Below, one piece after another: positions 22,507-32,296 of a stretch of DNA of 45,303 nucleotides. The stretch spans positions 1 through 45,303 of the forward strand of contig CAYFPO010000016.1 of the NCBI GenBank assembly GCA_964345035.1, read 5' to 3'. The notes beneath the pieces are model-generated. The model saw only the letters and a list, made by a program, of their open reading frames with translations. It was not told where the DNA came from and did not search any database. The position numbers were made by a program, and so were the translations under genes. Position 1 is the stretch's first letter, and each line of letters begins with the position of its first letter. This DNA comes from CAYFPO01 sp964345035. GTDB taxonomy: Bacteria; Fidelibacterota; Marinisomatia; SCGC-AAA003-L08; GCA-002704045.

Positions 22507-24506
22507 TTTTTCTCCATTAATTCCAAAAATTCTTCTTCAGTTAGGACTGTGATTCCAAGTTCCTCTCCTTTTTTTAATTTTGAACCGGCACCTGGTCCGG
22601 CAACAATATAATCGGTTTTGTTACTGACCGATCCACTTGCTCGTGCACCCTTAGATTCCACCATTTCTTTCGCTTCTTTCCTTGAAAGCTGAATCAAACT
22701 GCCAGTGAACACAAAAACCGAACCGGATATTGGAGATTCAGTAATTTCAACAACTGATGAAAAAGTAACTCCCGCATCAATACACGAATTTATGGTAGAA
22801 ATATGTGAATCCTTTTGAAAGAATTCCACAATTGACTGTGCCATTACAGAACCGACTTCGTGAATTCTTTCCAATTGATTAACATTCGCCTGCATTAGTT
22901 TGTTAATATCACCGGAAAATTGCCGCTCAAGAATTTTTCCCGCATTTTCACCCACATTTCTGATTCCCAGTGCAAAAATAAATCGTGCTAATGTAGTTGC
23001 TTTTGAATTTTCAATTTCTTGTATGAGATTTTTGGCAGATTTTTCACCCATTCGTTCCAAATCTGCCAATTGGTCTTTGGTCAAAGAAAAAATATCTGCT
23101 ACGGTTTTTGCAAGGTTTTTATCAACTAATTGATCCACCAGTTTTTTACCAATTCCCTCGATATCCATGGCATTTCTGGATACAAAATGCTGTATTCTTC
23201 CTTTGATCTGACCGGAACAGCTCAAATTCTGGCATCGGGCAACCGCTTCATCATCCGGTCTGGATACAGGATGCTCACAAACTGGGCATAATTCCGGCAG
23301 AATATACTTGGTTGAATTTTCAGGCCGCTCTTCAATAATTACTTTTACTACCTCCGGGATAACATCACCTGCACGTTGTATTAAAACAGTATCTCCAATC
23401 CGGATATCTTTCCGCTTAATTTCATCCTGATTATGGAGTGTTGCATTTGAGACCGTCACTCCGCCGACTTCAACCGGTTTGAGTCTTGCTACCGGTGTAA
23501 CGGCACCTGTTCTCCCAAGACTTGGGTATATATCCTCAATTAATGTGGTTACTTGTTGTGCCTTGAATTTACCGGCAATTGCCCAACGTGGGGAACGGCT
23601 TTTTTCTCCAAGCTCTTCCTGCCAATCCAGCCGGTTGACTTTACAGACAATTCCATCTATTTCATAATTGAGATCATTTCGGTAAGATTCAAGTTCGTTG
23701 AGATAGTCAATAAGAAATTTTGATCCAGTACCCAATTTAATCAATGGATTTACAGGCATACCCCAAGATGGTAAATTATCCAAAAACTCTTTGTGTGTAT
23801 TGAATGCGGCTCCATTCACTGTTCCCATTGCATAGCAGTAAATTCGCAAAGGTCTATCAGCGGTAATTGTTGAATCCAATTGTCTTAAACTGCCGGCTGC
23901 GAAATTTCGCGGGTTTGCAAATGGCTGCTCACCTGCATCAATTCGTTTTTCATTCAGTTTAACAAAGTCATTTTTATCAATGAATACCTCACCGCGTAAT
24001 TCCAGTAATGAGGGGATTTTTTTTCCTTTGGATAATTGCAGAGGTATGGCACGAATTGTTCTTAAGTTCTGTGTAATATTTTCTCCGGAAACTCCATCAC
24101 CCCGGGTGGAGCCCTGAACAAATTTTCCTTCTTCATACACCAGTTCCACCGCAATACCATCCAATTTTGGCTCTGCAACATATTCAATTTCAGAATCTAC
24201 ACCCAGTCCCTTTTTTACCCTTTTATCAAATTCCTCGAGTTCAACAGAATTCATAGCATTATCTAAAGACAACAAAGGTATTCGGTGAGTAATTGTTTGA
24301 AATCCAGATTGTGGTTCTGCACCAACACGTTGTGATGGGGAATCTGGTGTTATAAGTACAGGGTTTTCGGTTTCCAGTTTGATAAGTTCACTAAGAAGTG
24401 CATCATATTCCTGATCGGAAATAATGGGATCATCATGAACATAATAGCGGATGTTATGCTGGTTAATTTCTTTCCGGAGAGTTATTATCCGCTTACGGGT
24501 TTTCAT
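22503..24506 (-). CDS. ligA: NAD-dependent DNA ligase
   Basis: This 667-residue LigA seals nicks using NAD+. Domains in order: Ia (1-60, YYVHDDP), adenylation domain with AEPKLDG and nucleophile K114, TRGDGVSGENIT, OB-fold, a four-Cys zinc finger (CPVCEHP ... CQNLSC), helix-hairpin-helix repeats (450-580) and a C-terminal BRCT domain (SGSVFVFTG ... ESKGARASGSVSNKTDY). Length is standard. It overlaps the class V aminotransferase upstream by one base and SCO1 downstream by four, so it is part of a tight minus-strand operon. It is presumed essential. Confidence 0.97.
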   Translation of the reverse strand: MKTRKRIITLRKEINQHNIRYYVHDDPIISDQEYDALLSELIKLETENPVLITPDSPSQRVGAEPQSGFQTITHRIPLLSLDNAMNSVELEEFDKRVKKGLGVDSEIEYVAEPKLDGIAVELVYEEGKFVQGSTRGDGVSGENITQNLRTIRAIPLQLSKGKKIPSLLELRGEVFIDKNDFVKLNEKRIDAGEQPFANPRNFAAGSLRQLDSTITADRPLRIYCYAMGTVNGAAFNTHKEFLDNLPSWGMPVNPLIKLGTGSKFLIDYLNELESYRNDLNYEIDGIVCKVNRLDWQEELGEKSRSPRWAIAGKFKAQQVTTLIEDIYPSLGRTGAVTPVARLKPVEVGGVTVSNATLHNQDEIKRKDIRIGDTVLIQRAGDVIPEVVKVIIEERPENSTKYILPELCPVCEHPVSRPDDEAVARCQNLSCSGQIKGRIQHFVSRNAMDIEGIGKKLVDQLVDKNLAKTVADIFSLTKDQLADLERMGEKSAKNLIQEIENSKATTLARFIFALGIRNVGENAGKILERQFSGDINKLMQANVNQLERIHEVGSVMAQSIVEFFQKDSHISTINSCIDAGVTFSSVVEITESPISGSVFVFTGSLIQLSRKEAKEMVESKGARASGSVSNKTDYIVAGPGAGSKLKKGEELGITVLTEEEFLELMEKK

Positions 24507-26011
24507 TAAATCATTTTAAGTTCATCATCCAATAGATCCGGAACATTAAAGTATTCTTTACCGGAAAATCGAAAAGTCTTGTGTTCATAATCTCCATGAT
24601 CATTAACCCGGTAAAAAAGAATATACTTTTCACGGTTTTGAACAATTTCTGCAAGGGCATTTATGAAATAATCAACATCTTCAAATGTATTATATAATCC
24701 AAAGCTGACTCTGACCATTCCCATCCAGGGTTCAATATTGAATCTATCCGTTTCCCGATCCACTGTTTTGATTTGTTCAGCGTGGGATAATTCCATCATT
24801 TTTTCTACATAGGGATGTGCACAGAAACATTCATTCCGTACTGCAATATTGTAATAATCATTCAGAATAGCAGCTATCTGTCCGTGATCCATCCCCTTTA
24901 CATTGAAAGAAATGGAACATGCCCGGGGACACTCTTCTGTATCGGGGTCACCATAAATTACCACATCATCTATTTCCAACATAGCTTTGAGCGCAGCATT
25001 GGTAATTGAAATGTCTTCCTCAAGAATGTTTTCCATTCCAATTCTATCAAGAATTTCAATTGCAGATGCAAGTAAAATTCCACCGGGGATATTTGGTGTT
25101 CCTGCTTCCTCTCTGTCCGGAAATTCCTTTTTCACAATATATCTTTTTGGAAAAACTCTGCCAACCATACCACCGCCAACTTCTTCCGGTTCTTGGTTTT
25201 CAAGGAATGATTTTTTTATTACAACCACGCCGGGAGACCCGGGAGCGTAGGTTTTGTGTCCTGAAAATACAAAAGCGTCAATGTGATGATTTGGATTTCC
25301 ATTTCCGCCCATCCGAACCGGTACGTGAGCAGCCATTTGTGCACCATCCACAACAATATAAGCACCATATTTATGAGCCAAATCAGCAACCTGGTCGATT
25401 GGGTTAATAATCCCAGTAACATTACTGATCCCGGTTATGGAGACATAATTGATGTCATCGTGATATTGCTGCAGATATTTTTCCAGAAGATTAGTGTCAA
25501 TACATCCCATTCTGGATTCATGAGTATCAACAGGAATATGTATGACTTTTCCACCGTGTTTTCTATGTGGCAGGTCATTGGAATGATGTTCCATAATGGA
25601 GACAAGAACTGTATTTTTGTCGGGGCGGTGATTGTTAAAGGCTCTTGCGACCCGGTTCATGCCGGATGTTGTTCCAGAACCGGTGAAAAAGCAGGTATAT
25701 TCATCTTGGTCAGCTCCCAGAAAACGTAAAATTCTGTCATGTGCCCAATGGTATGCTTCTGTGGCAATTTTTGCACTGAAATGCATTTCGGAATGGGTGT
25801 TAGAATAATGCCGCATAAATTTTTGATAAGCCCTGTAAGCCGGTCCCATCATCAAAGTAGAAGCCGTGGAATCCAGATAAACTCGTCTTGTAAGCTCGCC
25901 TGTGGCCAATTGATATTGAACATTTAACCCTATAAAATCAGTTTTAACATGCTCCAGTAAATCTGATCCCTTGAGTGAATTAGGCAATAATTCAGTTGTT
26001 TCCATAGGCAA
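24506..26011 (-). CDS. Class V aminotransferase (cysteine desulfurase-like)
   Basis: This 501-residue PLP enzyme has the class V pattern: VYLDSTASTLMM near the N-terminus, FTGSGTTSGMN, SIMEHHSNDLPHR, the VVDGAQ Asp-Gln pair contacting PLP, and the Schiff-base Lys in FSGHKTYAPGSPGVV. It is about 95 residues longer than SufS; the extra C-terminal part (to DLLDDELKMI) has no recognised domain. The FCAHPYVEKM stretch contains a Cys in the active-site-loop region, so desulfurase or selenocysteine-lyase-like activity is conceivable but not shown. It lies between pabC (37-base gap) and ligA. Confidence 0.8.
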   Translation of the reverse strand: MPMETTELLPNSLKGSDLLEHVKTDFIGLNVQYQLATGELTRRVYLDSTASTLMMGPAYRAYQKFMRHYSNTHSEMHFSAKIATEAYHWAHDRILRFLGADQDEYTCFFTGSGTTSGMNRVARAFNNHRPDKNTVLVSIMEHHSNDLPHRKHGGKVIHIPVDTHESRMGCIDTNLLEKYLQQYHDDINYVSITGISNVTGIINPIDQVADLAHKYGAYIVVDGAQMAAHVPVRMGGNGNPNHHIDAFVFSGHKTYAPGSPGVVVIKKSFLENQEPEEVGGGMVGRVFPKRYIVKKEFPDREEAGTPNIPGGILLASAIEILDRIGMENILEEDISITNAALKAMLEIDDVVIYGDPDTEECPRACSISFNVKGMDHGQIAAILNDYYNIAVRNECFCAHPYVEKMMELSHAEQIKTVDRETDRFNIEPWMGMVRVSFGLYNTFEDVDYFINALAEIVQNREKYILFYRVNDHGDYEHKTFRFSGKEYFNVPDLLDDELKMI

Positions 26012-26048
26012 AATTACGGGTGTTAATTCTTACAATTGAAGATAAAAA

Positions 26049-26882
26049 CTAAGCTCTTAATACATTCATCAATTTTACCTGTATGCGGTTTGTTATCTGA
26101 TAATCTGATACCCATCCATCCCAAAAACAGGGATACAAACCAATTCCCGTTGAGGAAATAAATGCTTCACTCATTTGATTGATCTCTGAATACCGGATTT
26201 GAGCTTCAAGAACTTCCAGTTTCATTAAATGAGCAATTTCAATAATGGTATCTCTCATCACTCCCGGTAGAATTCCCAAGCTGAGAGCCGGTGTGATCAG
26301 GGTACTGTCTTTAATGAAAAAAATATTTCTAATAGCACATTCAGTGATGAATCCATCATGGTTAATAAATACCGGTTCAAATGCATTTTCTTTTTCAGCA
26401 TCCTTTTTTGCCAGGAGGTTACCCAGGTAATTCATGGATTTTACTGCGGGATTAAATCGTATTATGGGATATTGAGTTTCCTGATAGTAAACAACTTTTA
26501 CTGGCAAGTCCGGATCCCGTGTAAATGGTCGAATCAAAGCGTATACACCAACCCTACCTGTATAATTCCAGGGAGAACCGGTTATCATTCCGCGGGTAAT
26601 CATTAACCGTATTAATCCATTTCCCAATGTATTTTTTTTTATCATTTCCAAAACAATGGATTTTATTTCTTCATCATTCAATTCAAGATTCAATTGCAGT
26701 ACATCACAACCATTTTTCAACCGAGCAATATGTTTTTCCATGCGGAAAGGTTTGTGGTTATCAAATCGAATTGTTTCAAACAAACCGTCACCATACAAGA
26801 ATCCTGCATCATTAAATGGAATTTGGGCATCTTTTGAGGTAGTCCACTTTCCATTAATATAATAAGTTAATTTATCCGGCAT
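26049..26882 (-). CDS. pabC: Class IV aminotransferase, probable aminodeoxychorismate lyase
   Basis: This 277-residue fold-type IV PLP protein has YINGKWTTSKDAQIPFNDAG, GDGLFETIRF, the Schiff-base Lys in VKSMNYLGN, ECAIRNIFFI and GILPGVMRDTI. The start overlaps pabB by 11 bases, strongly suggesting that it completes p-aminobenzoate synthesis by releasing pyruvate from aminodeoxychorismate. Branched-chain or D-amino-acid aminotransferases share this fold and cannot be excluded from sequence alone, but context favours PabC. Folate synthesis links it to the folA-thyA pair elsewhere in the window. Confidence 0.82.
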   Translation of the reverse strand: MPDKLTYYINGKWTTSKDAQIPFNDAGFLYGDGLFETIRFDNHKPFRMEKHIARLKNGCDVLQLNLELNDEEIKSIVLEMIKKNTLGNGLIRLMITRGMITGSPWNYTGRVGVYALIRPFTRDPDLPVKVVYYQETQYPIIRFNPAVKSMNYLGNLLAKKDAEKENAFEPVFINHDGFITECAIRNIFFIKDSTLITPALSLGILPGVMRDTIIEIAHLMKLEVLEAQIRYSEINQMSEAFISSTGIGLYPCFWDGWVSDYQITNRIQVKLMNVLRA

Positions 26883-28107
26883 TGATTAAGTCCCTTTTAT
26901 TTAAAATTCCGTTCAGCACATTTTTAAGAATCCTTGCCTTTATGTTTGTTTCATTCCATTCGTCTTTCGGAACGGAATCCCAGACAATACCACCACCAAC
27001 GGGATAAACAGCATGTTGATTTTGAATTGTCATCGTTCTGATTGCAATGTTAAAATCCATTTCACCGGTTGAAGTAATAAATCCAATTGATCCGGTATAC
27101 AAATTCCGGGAATAATATTCAAGTGAATCAATAATCTGCATTGCTCGCTCTTTAGGAGCTCCTGTAATAGAACCACCGGGAAACAATGCAGATATGATAT
27201 CCATTTCCTGGATCTCATTTTTAAGATTCCCTTCGATTTCTGTGATCATGTGGTGGACAGTCTCAAATGACTCTATATTGTAAAGTGAGTTTACATTTAC
27301 AGTTCCAAACTCACACACTTTGCCAAGATCATTCCGTAGGAGATCCACAATCATGAGATGTTCAGCCCGGTCTTTTTTACTGTTATAGAGCTCACCAGCC
27401 AATTGTTCATCACGTACAATATCCATAGATCTGTGCCGTGTACCTTTGATAGGATAAGTTTGGATTTTATTGTTGTGAACATTGAAAAACCTTTCCGGTG
27501 AAAAACTAAGAATCTGAAAATCATCCAGATTCAGATACCACCCAAATTGTGGTTGTGCATATTGTCTGAGTTTCACATAAAGGCCTAACGGATCACCATC
27601 CAATTCAAATAATTTTGGGTAGGTATAGTTTATTTGATATACATCTCCCGCAGATAGGTGATATTTTATTTTATTGAGATCTACATTGTAAGATTCAAAT
27701 GAAATAGAATCCATTTTTGGATGTAGATATGAGTCTATTGAATTGATGATTTTATTTGGCTCAACATGAAAAATTTCGCGGGGTCTGCCAAACCAGTAAT
27801 ATGGGACGGTAGATTTACTCTCTTTAAATTGTAAATGGGGATACAGAAATTTTTTGAAATCGTATGATAAAAACCCAACTGCAGCTATATTCTCAGATTG
27901 TCTTTTCCAATCATTCAGACAACTCTGTAAAATTGACATAGGATTACCATCCACCCGATCACCATTTATGTAACAACCTGAATCTGTGAGAAATATTTCT
28001 TCTTCAAAATTCCATATAGCAAATGAGTCCATTTTATTATTATGTGAATCACACCAAGCTATCGGTTGTCCTTTTTTTTGAATTAATTTATTAATATTCA
28101 TTTTCAT
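26872..28107 (-). CDS. pabB: Aminodeoxychorismate synthase component I
   Basis: This 411-residue chorismate-utilising enzyme makes 4-amino-4-deoxychorismate from chorismate and ammonia. It has GDVYQINYTY, the PIKGTRHR block whose Lys marks PabB rather than TrpE, the metal-binding VDLLRNDLGKVCEFG, EGNLKNEI and GSITGAPKERAMQII. It is some 40 residues shorter than E. coli PabB, mainly in the N-terminal half. No PabA glutaminase is adjacent. The gene overlaps pabC by 11 bases and follows the orphan gene at 28114 by six. Confidence 0.92.
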   Translation of the reverse strand: MKMNINKLIQKKGQPIAWCDSHNNKMDSFAIWNFEEEIFLTDSGCYINGDRVDGNPMSILQSCLNDWKRQSENIAAVGFLSYDFKKFLYPHLQFKESKSTVPYYWFGRPREIFHVEPNKIINSIDSYLHPKMDSISFESYNVDLNKIKYHLSAGDVYQINYTYPKLFELDGDPLGLYVKLRQYAQPQFGWYLNLDDFQILSFSPERFFNVHNNKIQTYPIKGTRHRSMDIVRDEQLAGELYNSKKDRAEHLMIVDLLRNDLGKVCEFGTVNVNSLYNIESFETVHHMITEIEGNLKNEIQEMDIISALFPGGSITGAPKERAMQIIDSLEYYSRNLYTGSIGFITSTGEMDFNIAIRTMTIQNQHAVYPVGGGIVWDSVPKDEWNETNIKARILKNVLNGILNKRDLINAG

Positions 28108-28113
28108 ATTGTA

Positions 28114-29031
28114 TCAATTTGGAGTGTCAAATACAGTATAATTCAAGAATTTTGGAGAAGGAATGGCATAGGAAAAAACCTTTTTACCAGATAGAAATTT
28201 GTTTAAGCCTGAATTTTTAATTTTCGAGAGAGCGACTTTGGTTCTTTTCCCAGTAATTCTCTGTGATATTTCCGGCAATATCGGAGGAGTCCAGCGGAGG
28301 TGGTTTCCAAAAAGTGTAAATAGACTCAGAATTACATCCTCATCCCAGTCCGGATTACATTTATATTCCCTGCTTCTTAAATTACTATGGATGCTGGATA
28401 ACTTACTTTTACCCGAGACTGCACAGACCACCTCCAACATTGAATATAACAGATTATCCACACGGTTTTCGAATGTTTTAGTATTTACTCCCCGGAATGT
28501 TTTTTTCCAGTCATATTCTGTTAAAATAGATGTCCAGTACTTGATATTCTCCGGATAGTGTTGATATTTCAACCAGACAGCATCTGCATGAAGTAAAAGT
28601 AATTTTGCTATCAACTCATTAGGCGGATATACATTATGCAGCCACAATAAAAACAAGATGGTAGAAAACGGAAATTTTCTATCAAAATTTTCTGTTGTCA
28701 AATTCAAAAGTATATTTGGATTGCAGGAAGTTGAAAATCCATGTGGTATTTCACCATCGATTGACACTATATGCCCACCGATGGTTTTGCCCTGTTCAGG
28801 AAGAATGTTTAGATCTACCCATATCAGATCAGACCTGTTTTCCAATGCAAGTTTCGATAGCCAGAGTGTTTCAAGATCGTAATATCCAGCAAGGTTCCAA
28901 TTCAAGTGATGATGAAGAAAAGAAGCACAGATAAGTCCATCAAAATCTGCGGATATAACAAAATACTGCTCTTTGTTATTAATCCAGGGGAATCGGGTAA
29001 TAATTGAATTTCTTGATATTTCCACAGCCAA
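28114..29031 (-). CDS. Uncharacterised protein, weakly DHH-like
   Basis: This 305-residue protein was not recognised with confidence. The N-terminal part has SADFDGLICASFL, a hydrophobic strand ending WVDLNI, GGHIVSIDGEI and LLLHADAVWL. The order of Asp-rich motifs faintly recalls DHH phosphoesterases, but the DHH triad itself is missing. The C-terminal third is basic (QRITGKRTKVALSKIK), suggesting a nucleic-acid ligand. No signal peptide or membrane helix is seen. It heads the run leading to pabB-pabC-ligA, with a six-base gap to pabB. It may be a divergent phosphoesterase or an unrelated fold. Confidence 0.4.
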   Translation of the reverse strand: MAVEISRNSIITRFPWINNKEQYFVISADFDGLICASFLHHHLNWNLAGYYDLETLWLSKLALENRSDLIWVDLNILPEQGKTIGGHIVSIDGEIPHGFSTSCNPNILLNLTTENFDRKFPFSTILFLLWLHNVYPPNELIAKLLLLHADAVWLKYQHYPENIKYWTSILTEYDWKKTFRGVNTKTFENRVDNLLYSMLEVVCAVSGKSKLSSIHSNLRSREYKCNPDWDEDVILSLFTLFGNHLRWTPPILPEISQRITGKRTKVALSKIKNSGLNKFLSGKKVFSYAIPSPKFLNYTVFDTPN

Positions 29032-29104
29032 AACTAAAAATAATGTCTTGTATGATTTAGTAAAAAATTCTCAGGTTTTACAGTAAATTTTGAAAGGATT
29101 AACA

Positions 29105-29749
29105 ATGAAGAAAACGATTATAACAACTGTATTTTTAACTCTATTATGTCAATCTCTATATGGAATTGCAGGATTTGGATTTACCTATTCAAATGATAGT
29201 TATCCATTGGACGCAGTTGATGAGGGATGGGATGATCTTGTAACAATAAATAGTGAGTCATCATCCAGCGCCACAGGATTTGGTGGATATGTGTATATTG
29301 ATGTTATTCCAATTGTAGACATTGAAGCAGGCTTTGATTTATCCGGATACAGAAAGTATACCTATAAATATAGTGATGAAACAGTAGAAATTCCACTATT
29401 TCAAAAATTTGGTATATATGGAACAATTCAGAAAAAAATCTTTAAATTACCAATGGTGAAATTTTTTGGTGGGATAGGGTTTTCAAGTAACACTTTAGTT
29501 CCTGAATTGAATGAAGATTTTTTTGTTGATAGTGACATTGATCAGGAAGCCACAGATAAAATTCTTGAAGCAGTTAATGATAATCTAACTACCCAAAGCG
29601 GCTATCACCTGGAAGTAGGTGCGAGAGCAAAGCCTTGGCTGGTGCCTGTATCATTCAACGCAAAAGCGAGATACAATTTTATTGAAGATATTGTTCCCGG
29701 GGAAAATGGTTATCTAAGCATAATCTTCGGCGCAGGCTTAGCATTATAA
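29105..29749 (+). CDS. Secreted or outer-membrane beta-barrel-like protein
   Basis: This 214-residue protein starts at ATG 29105, chosen because AAAGGA lies six bases upstream; an in-frame TTG at 29090 is less likely. A signal peptide (KKTIITTVFLTLLCQSLYG) is followed by alternating strands rich in Gly and aromatic residues, and the chain ends in GAGLAL, like small outer-membrane barrels. No family was recognised. It is monocistronic and convergent with the lamin-tail protein gene, with only five bases between them. Confidence 0.6.
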   Translation: MKKTIITTVFLTLLCQSLYGIAGFGFTYSNDSYPLDAVDEGWDDLVTINSESSSSATGFGGYVYIDVIPIVDIEAGFDLSGYRKYTYKYSDETVEIPLFQKFGIYGTIQKKIFKLPMVKFFGGIGFSSNTLVPELNEDFFVDSDIDQEATDKILEAVNDNLTTQSGYHLEVGARAKPWLVPVSFNAKARYNFIEDIVPGENGYLSIIFGAGLAL

Positions 29750-29754
29750 TATTA

Positions 29755-31359
29755 TTAATTCAGCCTTCTCGCCAATATAATCCGCTCTATGCTTTTCCAT
29801 TCCTGATGTGAGTACCTACTGGTTGCGTGAACATATAATATATACTGACCAATTCGTGCTTTTGTATTGTTTTCAAATCTGCCATTCCACCGAACCACAC
29901 CATCCTGGCTTACTGCCTCCCCCGGGATCAAAGTAATGAGTTCTCGACCGGATGAATCAAATATTTTCATTGTGAGATATGATTGGGTAAACGGCAGAGA
30001 ATAACCAATGATCAATTCATCTTCATACCCATCATCATCCGGAGAAAATGGATTGGGAGATAAAGAAATAGTTCCCTGAGTTTCAATCGTTTCAATAAAT
30101 AGGGAATTTTGTTCCAACGGAGTTGACCCCGACAAATCAACGGATGTCCCCCAATTATTTGACTCATTTGAGTCCAAAAAATGAGTTATTCGTTCTAATG
30201 AGAATCCATTGCCACCGCCCCAGTCAGAGTTGTAATGGACATGGTCAATCATAGTACCGGTGAAATCAAACAGGTAAATATCGTCTTCTGTATTATTTAA
30301 TCCGGGGAATTTACCATAGTACACAAATTCTGATTCTGAGCTGTCCTTGGATATGACTGCATATCCACTGGATAAAACAAACAAATTTAATTGGATTGAT
30401 TCACTTTGAAGTTCTTCATCATCATTAATTTGCCAATTGAAAATATCAAGGTCAGCATTAGAAAAATTGAACAATTCTACCCATTCCGGATCTCCGGTTA
30501 TGGGATCATACATAATTTCATTTATGAGTAAATCACCATATTCATAGTTGACTTTTACATCAAATAAAAACTGATCATTTTCTGGATTAAAATCTTCGGT
30601 AGTTACAATTATTATTTCCTGGGGATGGATGCCGGATGACAAGCCGGTTTGGTCAATAACCATAAAAAGTGTATCAAAGGGATTTATATTGAATTCACTG
30701 ATTTCAATCTGATTAATTAACAAATTACCTGTAGTTTCAAACAGACCATTATTACACAGAATGATTTCCAGTTGATAATTTTCAAATTTGTGTGGATATT
30801 CCGGTAAAACATTTACATGGATGATTCCAAGATCAATTTCCTGTGAAGCAACAGAATTTTCAAATCCGGGTGTGCCTGGTTCAGACAAACTCTGTCTCCA
30901 GTTTTGCGGAATATCACCATAATCCAGAACCACTTTTTCCAATGAATGCAATTCATCAACCGTAGTGTTCCATCCCATTTGTGAGATAATAACCCCGGAT
31001 GCATTTATCAAAAATAATGAATCAGAGGTATTACCTAGTCCATTACCAATACTTGAATCATCCACATAGAGTAGTGTGGTTTCTTCCGGAATTAAAAACT
31101 GGTAGGCGATGTCATCGTAATCACCTTCTAATATAACAGCATAACCAAACGCAGGAACAAGCAGATCATCCCCGGTAAGTTGGTCTATGGAGAATTTATC
31201 TGCAATTTCCCAGGCAGCCACACTCACTGGAATATTGGAAGTATTATAAATTTCTACAAATTCATTGGGAGAAGAATGTTTGAATTGAACTTCTGATATG
31301 ACCAATTGGCCTGGTAGAAAAACGGGCAGTAATACAATTAGATGAGTAAGCTTACACAT
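29755..31359 (-). CDS. Secreted lamin-tail domain protein with FlgD-like C-terminus
   Basis: This is a ~534-residue exported protein. The start at 31359 gives a clean signal peptide (CKLTHLIVLLPVFLPGQ); an upstream ATG at 31482 would bury it behind 41 residues. Two lamin-tail (LTD) domains are visible: ISEVQFKHSSPNEFVEIYN at ~22 and INEIMYDPITGDPEWVELFN at ~290. A CARDB-like segment lies between them. The last ~90 residues (LSPNPFSPDDDGYEDEL ... IFDSSGREL) form the FlgD/Ig-like module often used as a C-terminal sorting or anchoring region. LTD proteins occur in secreted nucleases and adhesins, but no catalytic domain is seen here. The 5' end borders a truncated parvulin gene. Confidence 0.72.
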   Translation of the reverse strand: MCKLTHLIVLLPVFLPGQLVISEVQFKHSSPNEFVEIYNTSNIPVSVAAWEIADKFSIDQLTGDDLLVPAFGYAVILEGDYDDIAYQFLIPEETTLLYVDDSSIGNGLGNTSDSLFLINASGVIISQMGWNTTVDELHSLEKVVLDYGDIPQNWRQSLSEPGTPGFENSVASQEIDLGIIHVNVLPEYPHKFENYQLEIILCNNGLFETTGNLLINQIEISEFNINPFDTLFMVIDQTGLSSGIHPQEIIIVTTEDFNPENDQFLFDVKVNYEYGDLLINEIMYDPITGDPEWVELFNFSNADLDIFNWQINDDEELQSESIQLNLFVLSSGYAVISKDSSESEFVYYGKFPGLNNTEDDIYLFDFTGTMIDHVHYNSDWGGGNGFSLERITHFLDSNESNNWGTSVDLSGSTPLEQNSLFIETIETQGTISLSPNPFSPDDDGYEDELIIGYSLPFTQSYLTMKIFDSSGRELITLIPGEAVSQDGVVRWNGRFENNTKARIGQYILYVHATSRYSHQEWKSIERIILARRLN

Positions 31360-31370
31360 ATAAAAGTATA

Positions 31371-32150
31371 TTGAATTTTCCCAATTTGGAACAAGCACAA
31401 AATATTTTACATTTTTTAAAATATGTATTGTATTATAATTGGGGTTCATTATTTGAACCGATTCAATCCACAGCATTTTCATTGAATTTAAGGGAATTGT
31501 CGAATCCTATTGAGTCCGCGTTTGGATTTCATCTTGTGTATGTCTATGGCAAACGAATGAACAGACTACCGCCATTTGAAGATTATAAAGGAGAATTGCA
31601 AAAATTTATTAGAAGCAGAAGAGGACCTGAATTCGAAAATTCACTGAAACACTATGAGAGCAGATTGGTAACCAACTACAAATTAATAATCATTCAAGAA
31701 AACATTTTCTCATTATTCAATTACCTTAAAGAAAAGTTGAAATCCAATAAATTTCAATTGGAAGATTTACTGAAAGTTGATTTTGTTCCTCCTTTGTGTA
31801 ATATCAGTGGACATGAATACAACTTGACCTGGTTTAAGGATAAAATTAAAAGAGGAAGCATTCTCTCAAAGTCTCCCATAACATCCGGTAGAGATTTATT
31901 GAAGGCAATTGAACATTTTATATTTCGGCATTTATCTATGGAAGCATCAAAAGAAAAACATTCTATTTGGCAAGTAAGAAACAGGCAAAAAGCAAGAAAC
32001 CAGATTATTGAAGAACTAAAAAGAAAAATAATTGACAAAATTAAAAGTGAGACCAGTAATACTAATTTAAATGAATACTTGATGATGGATTCACTGCTTT
32101 TACAGTATGAAATTGAAATAAATGAATCGTTTATCAAAACCTATAAATGA
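31371..32150 (+). pseudogene. 5'-truncated parvulin-type foldase
   Basis: The frame encodes 259 residues, of which ~30-65 match the last part of a parvulin-type peptidyl-prolyl isomerase domain: FEPIQSTAFSLNLRELSNPI, then ESAFGFHLVYVYGKR, as in the SurA/PpiC family. The remaining ~190 residues, rich in Lys and Glu helices, look like the C-terminal chaperone portion. Signal peptide, N-terminal helices and most of the isomerase domain are missing, and the upstream ~95 bases read as non-homologous filler starting only 11 bases from the start of the divergent gene. So the 5' part was probably deleted by a rearrangement. A short expressed chaperone remnant cannot be ruled out. Confidence 0.6.
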
Positions 32151-32296
32151 TCTCAAACATCCATCAATATCCCTGATAACACAATTTCTCTAAACTATTT
32201 GCCGGAATCCCCATTTTAATGTAAATTAAACCCTCGCAATAATTCCTTCAATTTAACCCGTAGACAGCATCCCTCTCCAATAAACTGAAACTGAAG

